Below, one piece after another: positions 17,943-25,905 of a stretch of 64,000 bases of DNA (positions are counted from its first letter, which is position 1; the number at the start of each line of letters is the position of its first letter). The stretch spans positions 217,417 to 281,416 of the forward strand of contig LMSR01000020.1 in NCBI GenBank assembly GCA_001429555.1, given 5' to 3'. The position numbers and the translations under genes were made by a program. The notes under the pieces are model-generated. The model was given only the letters and a program-made list of their open reading frames with translations, was not told the origin of the DNA and searched no databases. The stretch is from Nocardioides sp. Soil797 (GTDB taxonomy: Bacteria > Actinomycetota > Actinomycetes > Propionibacteriales > Nocardioidaceae).

Positions 17943-18639
17943 CGGAAGTGGGTCGTTCTTGGGCTCGACGACGCATTGCGAAGATGACAAAACCGATGGT
18001 GGTCACAACGACGATGGCCGTGATCACAAAAACCGAGGTCGTGGTCGAAGCCTCATCCGATCGATCAGCCGGAGCGTTTGTCGTCTGGTTGTCGGTTCGG
18101 CCTGGATCATTGCCCTTGTTTGGCGCCGTGCCTGCGCTGGGCGTGCTGCCTGATTCGTCATCTGAAGTCTCCCTCGGTCCAGGTCGGGCAGGGAGTGGTG
18201 CCCGGAAGTCGACTTCGCCTGCCACGGGATGCCCGTCGGCGGATACCACCCTGTAGACGAGCTTCCACCGGGGTGGTCCGCTCGACATGACTTCGCGGAG
18301 TTCCTCGGTGGGAACTCTTGCCCGCACGACATTGCCTTCGGTTCGTGACTCCAGTGTGATCGGGTCCCCATCAGCGACGATGAGGCTCATCGTGTTGAAC
18401 TCGCCCGACATCTGGTCAGTGAAGGTCAGCGTGACATCTGACGGGGGCGATGGCAGCGTGGCACCTGACTCTGGGTCGGTGGAGATGAGTTCGGTATGCG
18501 CGCTGGCCGGAGGCGCGACGATGAACAGCGCTGCGAGCGCCAAGGCGGTCTGGCTCAAGACTTTGCAAAACAGGCGAGCGAGCAACGTGTTTATCCTGTC
18601 GTTCTCAAAAGGTGGAAAAGAACTCGGGCGACATGTCAT
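17935..18639 (-). CDS. copC: CopC domain protein, C-terminally anchored
   Basis: A 234-residue copper-binding protein. A signal peptide ends at PPASA, so mature CopC would begin at His48 (HTELISTDP); the N-terminal His and the downstream GHPVAGEVDF form the usual Cu(II) site. A CopC beta-sandwich extends to about residue 155, then comes a long Asp/Ser/Thr-rich linker and one C-terminal membrane helix. The ATG overlaps the stop of the preceding hypothetical gene (ATGA), and the stop overlaps copD. The operon is led by BlaI-type dyad 3. Confidence 0.93.
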   Translation of the reverse strand: MTCRPSSFPPFENDRINTLLARLFCKVLSQTALALAALFIVAPPASAHTELISTDPESGATLPSPPSDVTLTFTDQMSGEFNTMSLIVADGDPITLESRTEGNVVRARVPTEELREVMSSGPPRWKLVYRVVSADGHPVAGEVDFRAPLPARPGPRETSDDESGSTPSAGTAPNKGNDPGRTDNQTTNAPADRSDEASTTTSVFVITAIVVVTTIGFVIFAMRRRAQERPTSDE

Positions 18640-19046
18640 TTGGAGCTTGCGAGGACTAGTCGTTTCATCAATGGGAAATGGCTGCCGCGATATTCATCAG
18701 CGAGGAGAGTCAGATCGGTCACCAGCGCGTCGCCGCTGAGTTGGGGGACAGGCTCGGCCCCTGGGAGCACCCGTGTTGGCCGGCGACAGCTGACGAAGTC
18801 ACGCGTATCCGAGACTCCGGTGACCCGGTTGGAACGTCGTTCAGTCACCAAGCCTGCAAGCACGCGTGCATCTGCCCGATTGGATCCTGCTGAACAGTCC
18901 CAAACTCCAGCCTGTTCTGAGTGCAGGGCTTCTGGTCCGTATGCGGGTCCCATGGAGCCTGGTCTGGACTCCCGAGTGACCATCGAGTGTGGTGCCGTGC
19001 GGCTGTCAGGGCCTCTCACAGACCGGCTGACATCATTGTCTGCCAC
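18636..19046 (-). CDS. Hypothetical protein leading the copC-copD operon
   Basis: A 136-residue frame with no recognised family, signal peptide or membrane helix. The sequence is Arg/Ser-rich with two Cys (WDCSAG, FVSCRR). Its reality rests on context: its stop overlaps the copC start by ATGA, and the BlaI-type dyad lies 41 nt before its ATG, where an operon promoter would be. The ribosome site is weak. It could also be a spurious frame in a longer copC leader. Confidence 0.4.
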   Translation of the reverse strand: MADNDVSRSVRGPDSRTAPHSMVTRESRPGSMGPAYGPEALHSEQAGVWDCSAGSNRADARVLAGLVTERRSNRVTGVSDTRDFVSCRRPTRVLPGAEPVPQLSGDALVTDLTLLADEYRGSHFPLMKRLVLASSK

Positions 19047-19086
19047 GTGGCACCTCTAGGACTCGAACTCTGAGCGTCAACTCTAA

Positions 19087-19105
19087 CTACTAAGTTCGAT
19101 AGTAC
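19087..19105. promoter_or_regulatory. BlaI-type operator 3 (copC-copD operon promoter)
   Basis: Dyad CTACTAAG-TTC-GATAGTAC. The left half is identical to the other three sites; the right half keeps TAGTA. It lies in the gap between the M56 gene's 3' end and the hypothetical-copC operon. Confidence 0.6.
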
Positions 19106-19165
19106 ATTAGCGTAGGCAGGCGTCTGCTGGGTGTGCGTTCACCCAGTTGGAGCCGTAAGGGGCGC

Positions 19166-19183
19166 GTTCAGCGAACGCTGAAC
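19166..19183. terminator. Palindrome after the M56 gene, possible terminator
   Basis: GTTCAGCG-AA-CGCTGAAC forms a perfect 8-bp stem immediately after the M56 stop codon (19185-19187). There is no T-run on the minus strand, so termination is only a guess; a protein-binding dyad is equally possible. Confidence 0.35.
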
Positions 19184-19184
19184 A

Positions 19185-20177
19185 TCATGCGTCGCCGATG
19201 AAGGAGACGGCCTGGCCGAACGGGTCGCAACAATGATGCGAAATTCCATTCCCGGCCGGGAGCACTGCAAGAGTCACTGGCGCAACCGCAGTAGCGACAA
19301 TGGCGGCGGCGACGAGTGCGGCACCGCTGCGCCGCAGTGGGGCCGGGGGGCGCACCAGTCTGCCAACGCGGGCCAAGGCAGCCGGTCCCGTCGCGCTCAA
19401 CGAACCGGCCGGCTCATTGAGCGGGCTACCCCCGGCCAAGCGATAGAGGGCGCCGGCAAGGTCGGGACGATCGCGCGTTGCAACGGCGTCGTCAGCGTGC
19501 AACTCCACGAGTTCGGCGATCTGATCGTGCGCGATCCGAAAGAAGGGCAGCCACGGCAGGGCCTCGGCCAGGGAGTGAGAGCGGAGGACCAATCGGTCAT
19601 GCCGCGACCTGAGATGCGCCCATTCGTGCCGCAACACCAAATGGAGTTGTTTGTTCGTGAGTGCCTCGCGAGCGCCGGTAGTGACCACTACGGCACCTGC
19701 GCCGCGCAGTCGTGGGTCTGACACGCAGTAGACCGCCGTCGCGTGATGCTCGACGAAGAGGATGCCGCTCTCGTCTCGGTGAGCGATGAGTCGCAGCGTT
19801 GCCAGGTGCTCTCGCCGCGAGCGTCGGGTGGTGCGGTGATTGATCCAGAGGGCCTGTATCAAGCGGAAACTGAGGAATGCCAGGACGCTCATCCCGGTGG
19901 TGCTCACCAGTGCGCCCCCGGGTGAGGAGTACTGGTGCTGTAACTCAGTTGCGCACGCGTGTAGGGCCTCGCTGAGGGTGGCTGCTGCTGACATGCCGGG
20001 CAGTGTCACCGAAACGCATGCGAGAAGCAGGGAGACAACGGTGGCTCCTGACAGGGCTTGCCACAACGCGATCGCCAATCGTGGAGCTCGCCGAGGCCAA
20101 GCAGCTGGTTGCACCGCGAAGTGACCGGCCAGCATGAAACAGGCAGCCAAGATCAGGAAGGCGAACGGAGCGATCAT
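19185..20177 (-). CDS. M56 family membrane metalloprotease (BlaR1-like, no PBP sensor)
   Basis: A 330-residue membrane zinc protease of the BlaR1/MecR1 type. Three N-terminal helices precede a cytoplasmic gluzincin-like domain with HEWAH (His184, Glu185, His188) and the downstream ELVELHADD carrying the third ligand; a last helix lies near residue 290. Unlike BlaR1 it has no penicillin-binding sensor domain, so the signal must be sensed through the membrane part or the Cys/His-containing tail (SHHCCDPFG). It overlaps blaI by 4 nt. By family precedent it would cleave or inactivate BlaI. The tail HHCC is a plausible metal site and marks it as a candidate copper sensor; that is an inference. Confidence 0.9.
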   Translation of the reverse strand: MIAPFAFLILAACFMLAGHFAVQPAAWPRRAPRLAIALWQALSGATVVSLLLACVSVTLPGMSAAATLSEALHACATELQHQYSSPGGALVSTTGMSVLAFLSFRLIQALWINHRTTRRSRREHLATLRLIAHRDESGILFVEHHATAVYCVSDPRLRGAGAVVVTTGAREALTNKQLHLVLRHEWAHLRSRHDRLVLRSHSLAEALPWLPFFRIAHDQIAELVELHADDAVATRDRPDLAGALYRLAGGSPLNEPAGSLSATGPAALARVGRLVRPPAPLRRSGAALVAAAIVATAVAPVTLAVLPAGNGISHHCCDPFGQAVSFIGDA

Positions 20178-20539
20178 GAACGCGGGCCGTCCTCGCGAGA
20201 ATGCTCCTCGAGGAGTCCCCTGAGCGAGGTCAGTGCTTCGTCATCGAGGTGCTCCACGAAGTGCATCAGGACCCCTTGCCTGTCACCGCCTTCGGAGAGG
20301 ACATGGCCAAGCACGGAAGCGGTGTACTGTTCGCGGGATTGCTTGGGACTGTAGAGGTAGGCCCTTCCTTTGCGAGAGCGCTCAAGGAGTCCCTTCTTGT
20401 GAAGATTGTCCATCACCGTCATTACCGTGGTGTACGCGAATGCGCGCTCCGCACTGATCTGCTCCTGAATCTGGCGGACAGACTGGGGCTGCGCGGCATC
20501 CCAGATGCGCTGCATGACCGCAGTTTCCAATGGGCCCAT
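20174..20539 (-). CDS. blaI: BlaI/MecI/CopY-family transcriptional repressor
   Basis: A 121-residue winged-helix repressor (GPLETAVMQRIWDA, then VRQIQEQI and the recognition helix AYTTVMTVMDNLHKKGLL), with a C-terminal dimerisation helix. The start is placed at ATG 20539, which begins exactly at the family's usual N-terminus and has GAGGAG 11 nt upstream; the longer frame from 20623 would run through the operator. Cys residues of the CopY zinc hook are absent, so it is BlaI-like rather than CopY-like. It overlaps the M56 gene by 4 nt. A dyad shared with three other promoters lies 24 nt before its start, indicating autoregulation and a local regulon. Confidence 0.93.
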   Translation of the reverse strand: MGPLETAVMQRIWDAAQPQSVRQIQEQISAERAFAYTTVMTVMDNLHKKGLLERSRKGRAYLYSPKQSREQYTASVLGHVLSEGGDRQGVLMHFVEHLDDEALTSLRGLLEEHSREDGPRS

Positions 20540-20562
20540 CGTCAACAATCTCCTCACGATGT

Positions 20563-20581
20563 CTACTAAGCGAGATCGTAC
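20563..20581. promoter_or_regulatory. BlaI-type operator 4 (blaI promoter, autoregulatory)
   Basis: Dyad CTACTAAG-CGA-GATCGTAC, 24 nt upstream of the blaI ATG. It is the least symmetric of the four copies, but the left half is identical to the others. A weaker site at the autoregulated promoter is common for such repressors. Confidence 0.58.
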
Positions 20582-20812
20582 CTGCGAAAGCTCGTGATCC
20601 CTCCCCGAGTAATGTGGATGCACGGTAGAAGTCCGAATTCAGCATTGCGAGGTCGACGCGTGCGTCGCTCGTGGATGGGGCGCCACCATTGGCATCCTGC
20701 GTTCTTTTGGCGTTAACATCGCCAACTGACGATGATCGATGTTCTCGATTCACCTGACGGACGAGGCGCGGCAGTTGAGTTGGACGATGAAGACGGGGAG
20801 AGGACCCGACTG

Positions 20813-21724
20813 ATGGGCGCTGGGCATTCGCATGGAGCACCCGCCGGCCATGCCGGCGGCCGTTACAGGACCCGCCTTGCTGCGGCGTTCGGTCTCGTCG
20901 GGGCGTTCTTCTTCGTCGAGCTCGTCACCGGAATCCTCTCCGGATCGCTGGCCCTGATCTCCGACGCGGGCCACATGGCCGCCGACGTCGTGGCCCTCGG
21001 CGCCGCATTGGTTGCCACGAAGATCGCCACCAGGCCCGACTCGACCGGTCGCCGCACCTACGGCTCCTACAGGGCCGAAGTGTTCGCATCGGGGCTGACC
21101 GTGCTGATCATGCTCGGCGTCGCTGTGTACGTCGTCATCGAATCCATCGGCAGGATCGACGGTGATCCAGAGGTCGCCTCGGCTTCTATGCTCGTCGTCG
21201 GTGTCATCGGGCTAGTCATCAACGTCGTCACAATGATGCTGCTGCGGGCCGGTTCCAAGGAATCTCTCAACGTGAAGGGTGCCTATTTCGAGGTGGTCTC
21301 CGATGCTGCCGGGAGCGTTGGGGTCATCGCAGCCGGCCTTCTCGTCGCCGCTACCGGCAGCGGAATGTGGGACACGATCGTTGCCTTGGCCATCGGCATC
21401 TTCGTCGCGGTGCGCGCGGTCATCCTCGGCCGCCAAGTCCTGGGGGTCCTTGGCCAACACATCCCGGAGGGAATGGAACTCGACGACGTCATCGCCGACC
21501 TGGAATCCGTGTCCGGGGTCGCCGACATCCACGACCTCCACATCTGGACGCTGACCTCCGGGATGAACGTCGCCACCGCTCACCTCGTCGTCGACGAGGG
21601 TGCTAGCGCACAGGAGGTGCTGGTGTCGGCGCAGCGCGCCTTGGCCGAGCGCCACGACATTGAGCACGCCACTCTGCAGGTCGAGGCGGTCAAGGGGGAG
21701 CAGTGCCGTGAACTTGGATGGTGA
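20813..21724 (+). CDS. Cation diffusion facilitator (Zn/Cd/Co efflux)
   Basis: A 303-residue CDF antiporter with six membrane helices and a cytoplasmic C-terminal ferredoxin-like domain (VADIHDLHIWTL, typical). The tetrahedral metal site residues HxxxD are seen in SDAGHMAADV and in the second pair VVSDAAGSVGV, where the usual His is Asp/Ala, as in CzcD-like variants. The N-terminus has HSHG...HAGG. ATG 20813 is preferred: it has GGGGAGAGG upstream, whereas the frame from 20732 starts without a ribosome site. It diverges from blaI but no dyad lies near its own start. Confidence 0.93.
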   Translation: MGAGHSHGAPAGHAGGRYRTRLAAAFGLVGAFFFVELVTGILSGSLALISDAGHMAADVVALGAALVATKIATRPDSTGRRTYGSYRAEVFASGLTVLIMLGVAVYVVIESIGRIDGDPEVASASMLVVGVIGLVINVVTMMLLRAGSKESLNVKGAYFEVVSDAAGSVGVIAAGLLVAATGSGMWDTIVALAIGIFVAVRAVILGRQVLGVLGQHIPEGMELDDVIADLESVSGVADIHDLHIWTLTSGMNVATAHLVVDEGASAQEVLVSAQRALAERHDIEHATLQVEAVKGEQCRELGW

Positions 21725-22043
21725 GCTTCAGCGAGTCCCGCCACTCGGTTGGCTTGCCGCTGGACTTTTTGTCGCAGAGCGGGGCTCGCCTCGAGTAGTC
21801 GCCCGGCGTGGTATCCCGCGGCCAAGTTGGCATGATCCTCGCTGCCAGTCTCGGTCCCCTTGCTTGGGCCGTCGGTGCCGTCCGACGCCACGAAACTTCG
21901 GTCGACCCATTCGCCCCGGAACGCCAGTCAACTGGTCAGTGACGGGCCTTTCCTGCTCACCCGCAACCCGATGTACGTCGCCGCCACGCCCCGGTGGTTG
22001 AGTCCTCGGTCGTTCCCATCGGGCATGTCGTCTGCCTGAAATT
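21706..22043 (+). pseudogene. Isoprenylcysteine methyltransferase-like protein, decayed
   Basis: Pieces of an ICMT-family membrane methyltransferase appear in three frames: an N-terminal start (GTG 21706, RVPPLGWLAAGL) overlapping the CDF stop; then LAWAVGAVRRHETSVDPFAPER; then QLVSDGPFLLTRNPMYVAA, the family core motif. After that the frame runs to a stop at about 22043 with no further similarity, so the last two helices are missing. At least two frameshifts plus a truncation make it dead. The stretch from 22044 to 22265 contains nothing I can identify. Confidence 0.6.
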
Positions 22044-22265
22044 CGCTTGAATAGATCCCTGGCCGAGGCTGTGGCGAAAGAATCAGGCATTGCCCTCCAC
22101 AGGACCAAGAGCGACCGACGGAGCGATGCACCTCGCGAACAGCGGAGTAGTAGGCCGGGGCAGTTCGGCGCCAACCAGGGCCTGGTCACGGCAGACATTG
22201 ATTATGAAGATCGCCTCAAGTCACCCCACCGAGGGACGACGCGGGCGAGATCACTCGCAGGGCCG

Positions 22266-22862
22266 TCACAAACCGAACGCGCCGCCTTCGATCAGAATGA
22301 CGACACCCAAAGCGATCAGCACGAGCGGGAACAGGATGTGCTCCCAACGCTCCAGCATCTCAGCGATCGGCCTGCGAGTTGCCACGAACTTCGCGGCCAG
22401 GACGAGTAGGAAGACAAGGGTCAGGAACACGATGCAGTAGGCAATGAGCGCGCCGGTACCTACTGTTAGGAACACCGGGACGTAGACCCCGATGTTGTCC
22501 CCGCCGTTGGCGAACGTGACTGCGGCGACAGTCAGTGCGCTGATGGGTCGGTCCGCAACGCTGTCGTCGTCATCGTCCCCGTTGCGCCACACCTGCCAAG
22601 TGGCGTAGATGCCTAGCAGTAGGGGAATGGCTCCAAAGTACGGGATGGCGTCGTCGGGGAGGAAGAACCCGGCGCCGAGAGTCACTGCGATGGCAGCGAG
22701 CAGGATGCCGCCGAATCCGATGTACTGGCCAGCGATGATCTTGGCAGTGGTGCGTCGCTGCCCGGCTCCGCGCGCGAAGAACAGGGACAACACGATGATG
22801 TCGTCGATATTGGTCACCAGGAACAGGCCGATTGCCTGCGATGCGGCGGTGATCGTGTTCAT
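22266..22862 (-). CDS. cadD: CadD-family cadmium resistance transporter
   Basis: A 198-residue membrane protein of the CadD family (LysE-like fold) with five hydrophobic segments. The conserved NIDDIIVLSLFFARG at the first helix and FANGGDNIGVYVPVF in the middle are the family hallmarks. A run of Asp (GDDDDDSV) lies in the cytoplasmic loop. Members give cadmium and sometimes zinc tolerance. It reads in the same direction as the lspA-ATPase-cmtR operon and is 166 nt downstream of it. That 166-nt gap (22863-23028) shows no clear gene. Confidence 0.92.
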   Translation of the reverse strand: MNTITAASQAIGLFLVTNIDDIIVLSLFFARGAGQRRTTAKIIAGQYIGFGGILLAAIAVTLGAGFFLPDDAIPYFGAIPLLLGIYATWQVWRNGDDDDDSVADRPISALTVAAVTFANGGDNIGVYVPVFLTVGTGALIAYCIVFLTLVFLLVLAAKFVATRRPIAEMLERWEHILFPLVLIALGVVILIEGGAFGL

Positions 22863-23028
22863 GCCTTCTGCGGATTCCTTCGGTCGACGGGCTTCGTGTG
22901 TTGGGTGATGAGCAGTCCCTGCATGCTGCGGTGTGGCCGAAGCGGTGGAGCATGTGCCGGCGCATGGCGAGGGCCGTCACTTGGAGGCGGTGGCGTCAGC
23001 CGCGCACAGGGGGTGCCAGCGGGCCGGA

Positions 23029-23571
23029 TCATGGGGCCTTGGTGTCCGGGGCGGCGGGGTCGAGCTGTGCCGGTTGGCCTTCGTTGTGTGTCGCTTGCTC
23101 GGGACGGGCGTGGATCAGAACGATCGCTATGCATCCGATGACGAGGAAGGCGTCGGCGAGGTTGAAGGTTGGCCACCAACCGGTGTGCAGGTAGTCAGTG
23201 ACCACGCCGTCGCTGGCACGATCGACCACGTTGGCTGCTGCGCCGCCGATGACGCCGCCCCCGGCGACTCGCTCGATCCAACGTGCCTGGGGTGCCCGGA
23301 GCCAGGCGTAGACGGCGACAGCGACGGTGATCGTCGCGGTGACGGCGACGATCACCCCGAGGGGCAGGTTGTCGCCCATGCTGAAGGCCACGCCTGAGTT
23401 GTAGGCCAACTGAAGCTGGATGAGTCCCAAGTCGACGTTGGAGTCGGCAAGCCGCGCCTCGGAGACAGTCTTGGCGGCCAAGTCGACCGCTGCGAACGTA
23501 ATGCCTGCCAAGGTTACCCATGCGCGAGCGATCGGGGGGGGGGAGGGGGGGCTGCTGCGACGGGTGTTCAC
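23029..23571 (-). CDS. lspA: Signal peptidase II (lipoprotein signal peptidase)
   Basis: A 180-residue membrane aspartyl protease with four helices. Both catalytic Asp are in place: NVVDRASDG and FNLADAFLVIG. The N-terminus is Pro-rich, coded by a C/G run (plus-strand poly-G at 23527-23550) that could be prone to slippage. The GTG start overlaps the ATPase stop (GTGA), so the two are translationally coupled. LspA homologues are recurrent passengers of cadmium/zinc islands, sometimes linked with an efflux pump. Residue 80-100 regions and size are normal for the family. Confidence 0.92.
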   Translation of the reverse strand: MNTRRSSPPSPPPIARAWVTLAGITFAAVDLAAKTVSEARLADSNVDLGLIQLQLAYNSGVAFSMGDNLPLGVIVAVTATITVAVAVYAWLRAPQARWIERVAGGGVIGGAAANVVDRASDGVVTDYLHTGWWPTFNLADAFLVIGCIAIVLIHARPEQATHNEGQPAQLDPAAPDTKAP

Positions 23572-25529
23572 CGGGCCCCGGCTTCCACTTGCGATCCGGG
23601 AGTCGTGACCACGTCCGCGGGCGCTGGGGCGAGTGGGCGGGCTCGGCCGGCGCGCACGCCATTGCCGATGACGAAGATCTCGGCGACCTCGTGGACCAGG
23701 ACCACCGCGGCTAGCCCGAGTACGCCGAGGGCGGCCAGCGGGATCAGAATCGCAATCAGAGCGAGGGAGAGGCCGACGTTCTGCAGCATGATCGATCTCG
23801 CCCGGCGGGCGTGGGTCAGGCTGTGCGGCAGGTGACGCAGGTCCTCACCCATCAAGGCGACGTCCGCGGTCTCGATGGCGACATCGCTGCCCATCGCACC
23901 CATTGCAATCCCAACGTCGGCGGTGGCCAAGGCAGGGGCGTCGTTGATGCCATCGCCGACCATGGCGGTGGGCCGGTCGTCGCGAAGGCGATGGATGATT
24001 GCGGACTTATCTTCAGGTCGAAGTTCGGCGTGCACGTCGGTGATGCCCGCTTGTACGGCCAGCGCTCTCGCGGTGCGCTCGTTGTCGCCGGTGAGCATCG
24101 AGACCTGGTAGCCCCCTGCCCGGAGACGCGTGACTACCTCGGGTGCTTCGGGACGCAGGTCGTCGCGTACGGCGACGGCACCGATGACGACACCGCCGTA
24201 CTCGACCAGCACCGCGGTGGAACCCGCTTCTTGCATGCGCGTGACAGGCTCCAAGAGGTTTTCAGTGGGGATCCACCCTGGCCGGCCCAGGCGGGCGGTG
24301 CGGCCGTCAACGGTACCGGTGAGGCCGGAACCGGTCACGGCCTCGACCCCGTCGGCGTTGCGGTACTCGGGCACTGCGGCCAAGATGGCGCGTGCCAAGG
24401 GGTGTTCGCTGCGGGACTCCAAGGCGGCAGCGATGTCGAGGACCTGCTCCCGGGTGTGGCCGGTCGTGGTTGCGACGTCGACGACGGCGGGCTCGTTTCG
24501 AGTCAGGGTTCCGGTCTTGTCCAAGGCGACGGCGCGGATCCGGCCGAGCGCCTCGAGTGCTGCTCCGCCCTTGACCAGAGCACCAATGCGGCTCGCGGCG
24601 CCGATAGCGGCGACCACGGTGACCGGTACGGAAATGGCAAGCGCACACGGAGAGGCGGCGACCAGAACGACCAGCGCTCGCTCGATCCAGGTCGCGGGGT
24701 CGCCGAGCAGGCTGCCGATGATGGCGATGATGGCGGCGAGGACCATGACTCCGGGCACCAGGGGCTTGGCGATCCGGTCGGCGAGTCGCTGGGCGTCGCC
24801 CTTGCGGGACTGCTCGGCCTCGACGATATTGACGATCCGGGCCAGTGAGTTGTCCTCAGCTGTGGTGGTGACCTCGACTTCCAGTACGCCGTTGCCGTTG
24901 ATGGAGCCGGCGTAGATGACGTCGCCAATACCGACTTCTACCGGAACGGATTCCCCGGTCAAGGCGGAGACGTCGAGGGCAGTGCGGCCGTTGTGAATGA
25001 CGCCGTCGGTGGCGAGGCGTTCACCGGGTCGAAGCAGGAGGAGATCACCGAGCGCGAGATCGGTCGGAGAGACGGTGACCTGGTCGCCGCCGCGAAGGAC
25101 GGTCGCCTCCGTCGGGACCAGAGACATCAGCGAGCGCAGTCCGCGCCGGGTGCGGGCTACGGCGTATTCCTCCAAGCCCTCGCTGATGGAATATAGGAAC
25201 GCCAGCATCGCCGCTTCGGTGACCTCGCCAAGGATGAACGCGCCCACCGCGGCGATTGTCATCAGGGTGCCGACGCCGATCTTGCCCTTGACCAGGCGCC
25301 TCAAGGTACTCGGGACGAAGGTCCATGCCCCAAGCGCCAGCGCGACGGCGTTCAGCCCGGTGATGGTGGAACTGGAGGCGCCGGAGCGGTCGGCGATGAA
25401 ACCTGCAACGAGGAACAGTCCGGCGAGGGCAGCGAACCGCAGCTCGCTGATCTCCCAGAATCGCTCGGGCTCGTGCTCCTCACCCTCGTTGCGTTGTTCG
25501 TCATTGCCGCAGCCGCAGTCGTCCGTCAC
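23568..25529 (-). CDS. P1B-4-type heavy-metal ATPase (Cd/Zn/Co efflux)
   Basis: A 653-residue P-type ATPase. It starts at GTG 25529, overlapping the cmtR stop by GTGA; the frame upstream of this is not used. A short N-terminus with CGC (Cys5, Cys7) replaces a full HMA domain. Motifs: TGES at 191-194, SPC at 293-295 in the ion-path helix, DKTGTLT (Asp337), GDGINDAPA and a final helix with HEVAEIFV. SPC instead of CPC and the His-Glu in the last helix place it in the P1B-4 group (CoaT/CtpD/CtpJ-like). With cmtR upstream and lspA downstream it forms a tightly overlapped three-gene operon. Cd(II)/Zn(II)/Co(II) export is likely; which metal cannot be read from sequence. Confidence 0.92.
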   Translation of the reverse strand: MTDDCGCGNDEQRNEGEEHEPERFWEISELRFAALAGLFLVAGFIADRSGASSSTITGLNAVALALGAWTFVPSTLRRLVKGKIGVGTLMTIAAVGAFILGEVTEAAMLAFLYSISEGLEEYAVARTRRGLRSLMSLVPTEATVLRGGDQVTVSPTDLALGDLLLLRPGERLATDGVIHNGRTALDVSALTGESVPVEVGIGDVIYAGSINGNGVLEVEVTTTAEDNSLARIVNIVEAEQSRKGDAQRLADRIAKPLVPGVMVLAAIIAIIGSLLGDPATWIERALVVLVAASPCALAISVPVTVVAAIGAASRIGALVKGGAALEALGRIRAVALDKTGTLTRNEPAVVDVATTTGHTREQVLDIAAALESRSEHPLARAILAAVPEYRNADGVEAVTGSGLTGTVDGRTARLGRPGWIPTENLLEPVTRMQEAGSTAVLVEYGGVVIGAVAVRDDLRPEAPEVVTRLRAGGYQVSMLTGDNERTARALAVQAGITDVHAELRPEDKSAIIHRLRDDRPTAMVGDGINDAPALATADVGIAMGAMGSDVAIETADVALMGEDLRHLPHSLTHARRARSIMLQNVGLSLALIAILIPLAALGVLGLAAVVLVHEVAEIFVIGNGVRAGRARPLAPAPADVVTTPGSQVEAGAR

Positions 25530-25900
25530 TGTGCCACTTCCTCGATGATCGATGGGCTGCCGTTTGTACCGTATGTCGGGCAGAGTTCGACTGCTTCGCC
25601 AGTGAGGGCCAGGAGTTGCTCGGCCGCGCCGAGCAACTCCATCAATTCGGGATGTGCGATGGAATAGAATATCTGCCGGCCTTCGGGCCGGCCCACGATC
25701 AGTCCGCAGTCGCGTAAGCACGCAACGTGGCCGGACACCGTGCCTTGCGCCACTGTGAGAGCCTCGGTCAGGTCCACGACGCGCCTCTCACCACGAGTGA
25801 GCTGCCGGACGATCGCCAGTCGATTCCGGTCAGCGAGGCCATGGAACAGTGCCGCTCCGCGCCCCAACGATGGGTCTAGGTTTGCCATATACATCGTCAT
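25526..25900 (-). CDS. cmtR: CmtR-like cadmium/lead-sensing ArsR repressor
   Basis: A 124-residue ArsR/SmtB repressor with the complete CmtR ligand set: the HTH Cys pair in HVACLRDCGLI and a C-terminal Cys in VELCPTYG. These match Cys57, Cys61 and Cys102 of the M. tuberculosis protein. ATG 25900 is chosen because its distance to the upstream TATCAT element is identical to that of the paralogue at 1-332; ATGs at 25894 and 25888 are possible. The long frame upstream to 26167 has no similarity. It overlaps the ATPase start by 4 nt and should repress that operon. Confidence 0.92.
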   Translation of the reverse strand: MTMYMANLDPSLGRGAALFHGLADRNRLAIVRQLTRGERRVVDLTEALTVAQGTVSGHVACLRDCGLIVGRPEGRQIFYSIAHPELMELLGAAEQLLALTGEAVELCPTYGTNGSPSIIEEVAQ

Positions 25901-25905
25901 ATAGC

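Noticed and set aside
20624-20812. Extension of the CDF gene to ATG 20732
   Set aside because: The upstream part has no ribosome site and no similarity; ATG 20813 has GGGGAGAGG ahead and starts with the usual His-rich segment.
22044-22265. Possible fragment of a metal-binding ABC transporter protein (LNRSLAEAVAKESGIAL)
   Set aside because: Only about 17 residues look similar to the SLAEAIAxExG motif; too short to support a call.
23527-23550. Poly-G tract as a phase-variable switch in lspA
   Set aside because: The run is interrupted by an A and lies near the lspA start, but the present frame is intact and nothing else supports switching.
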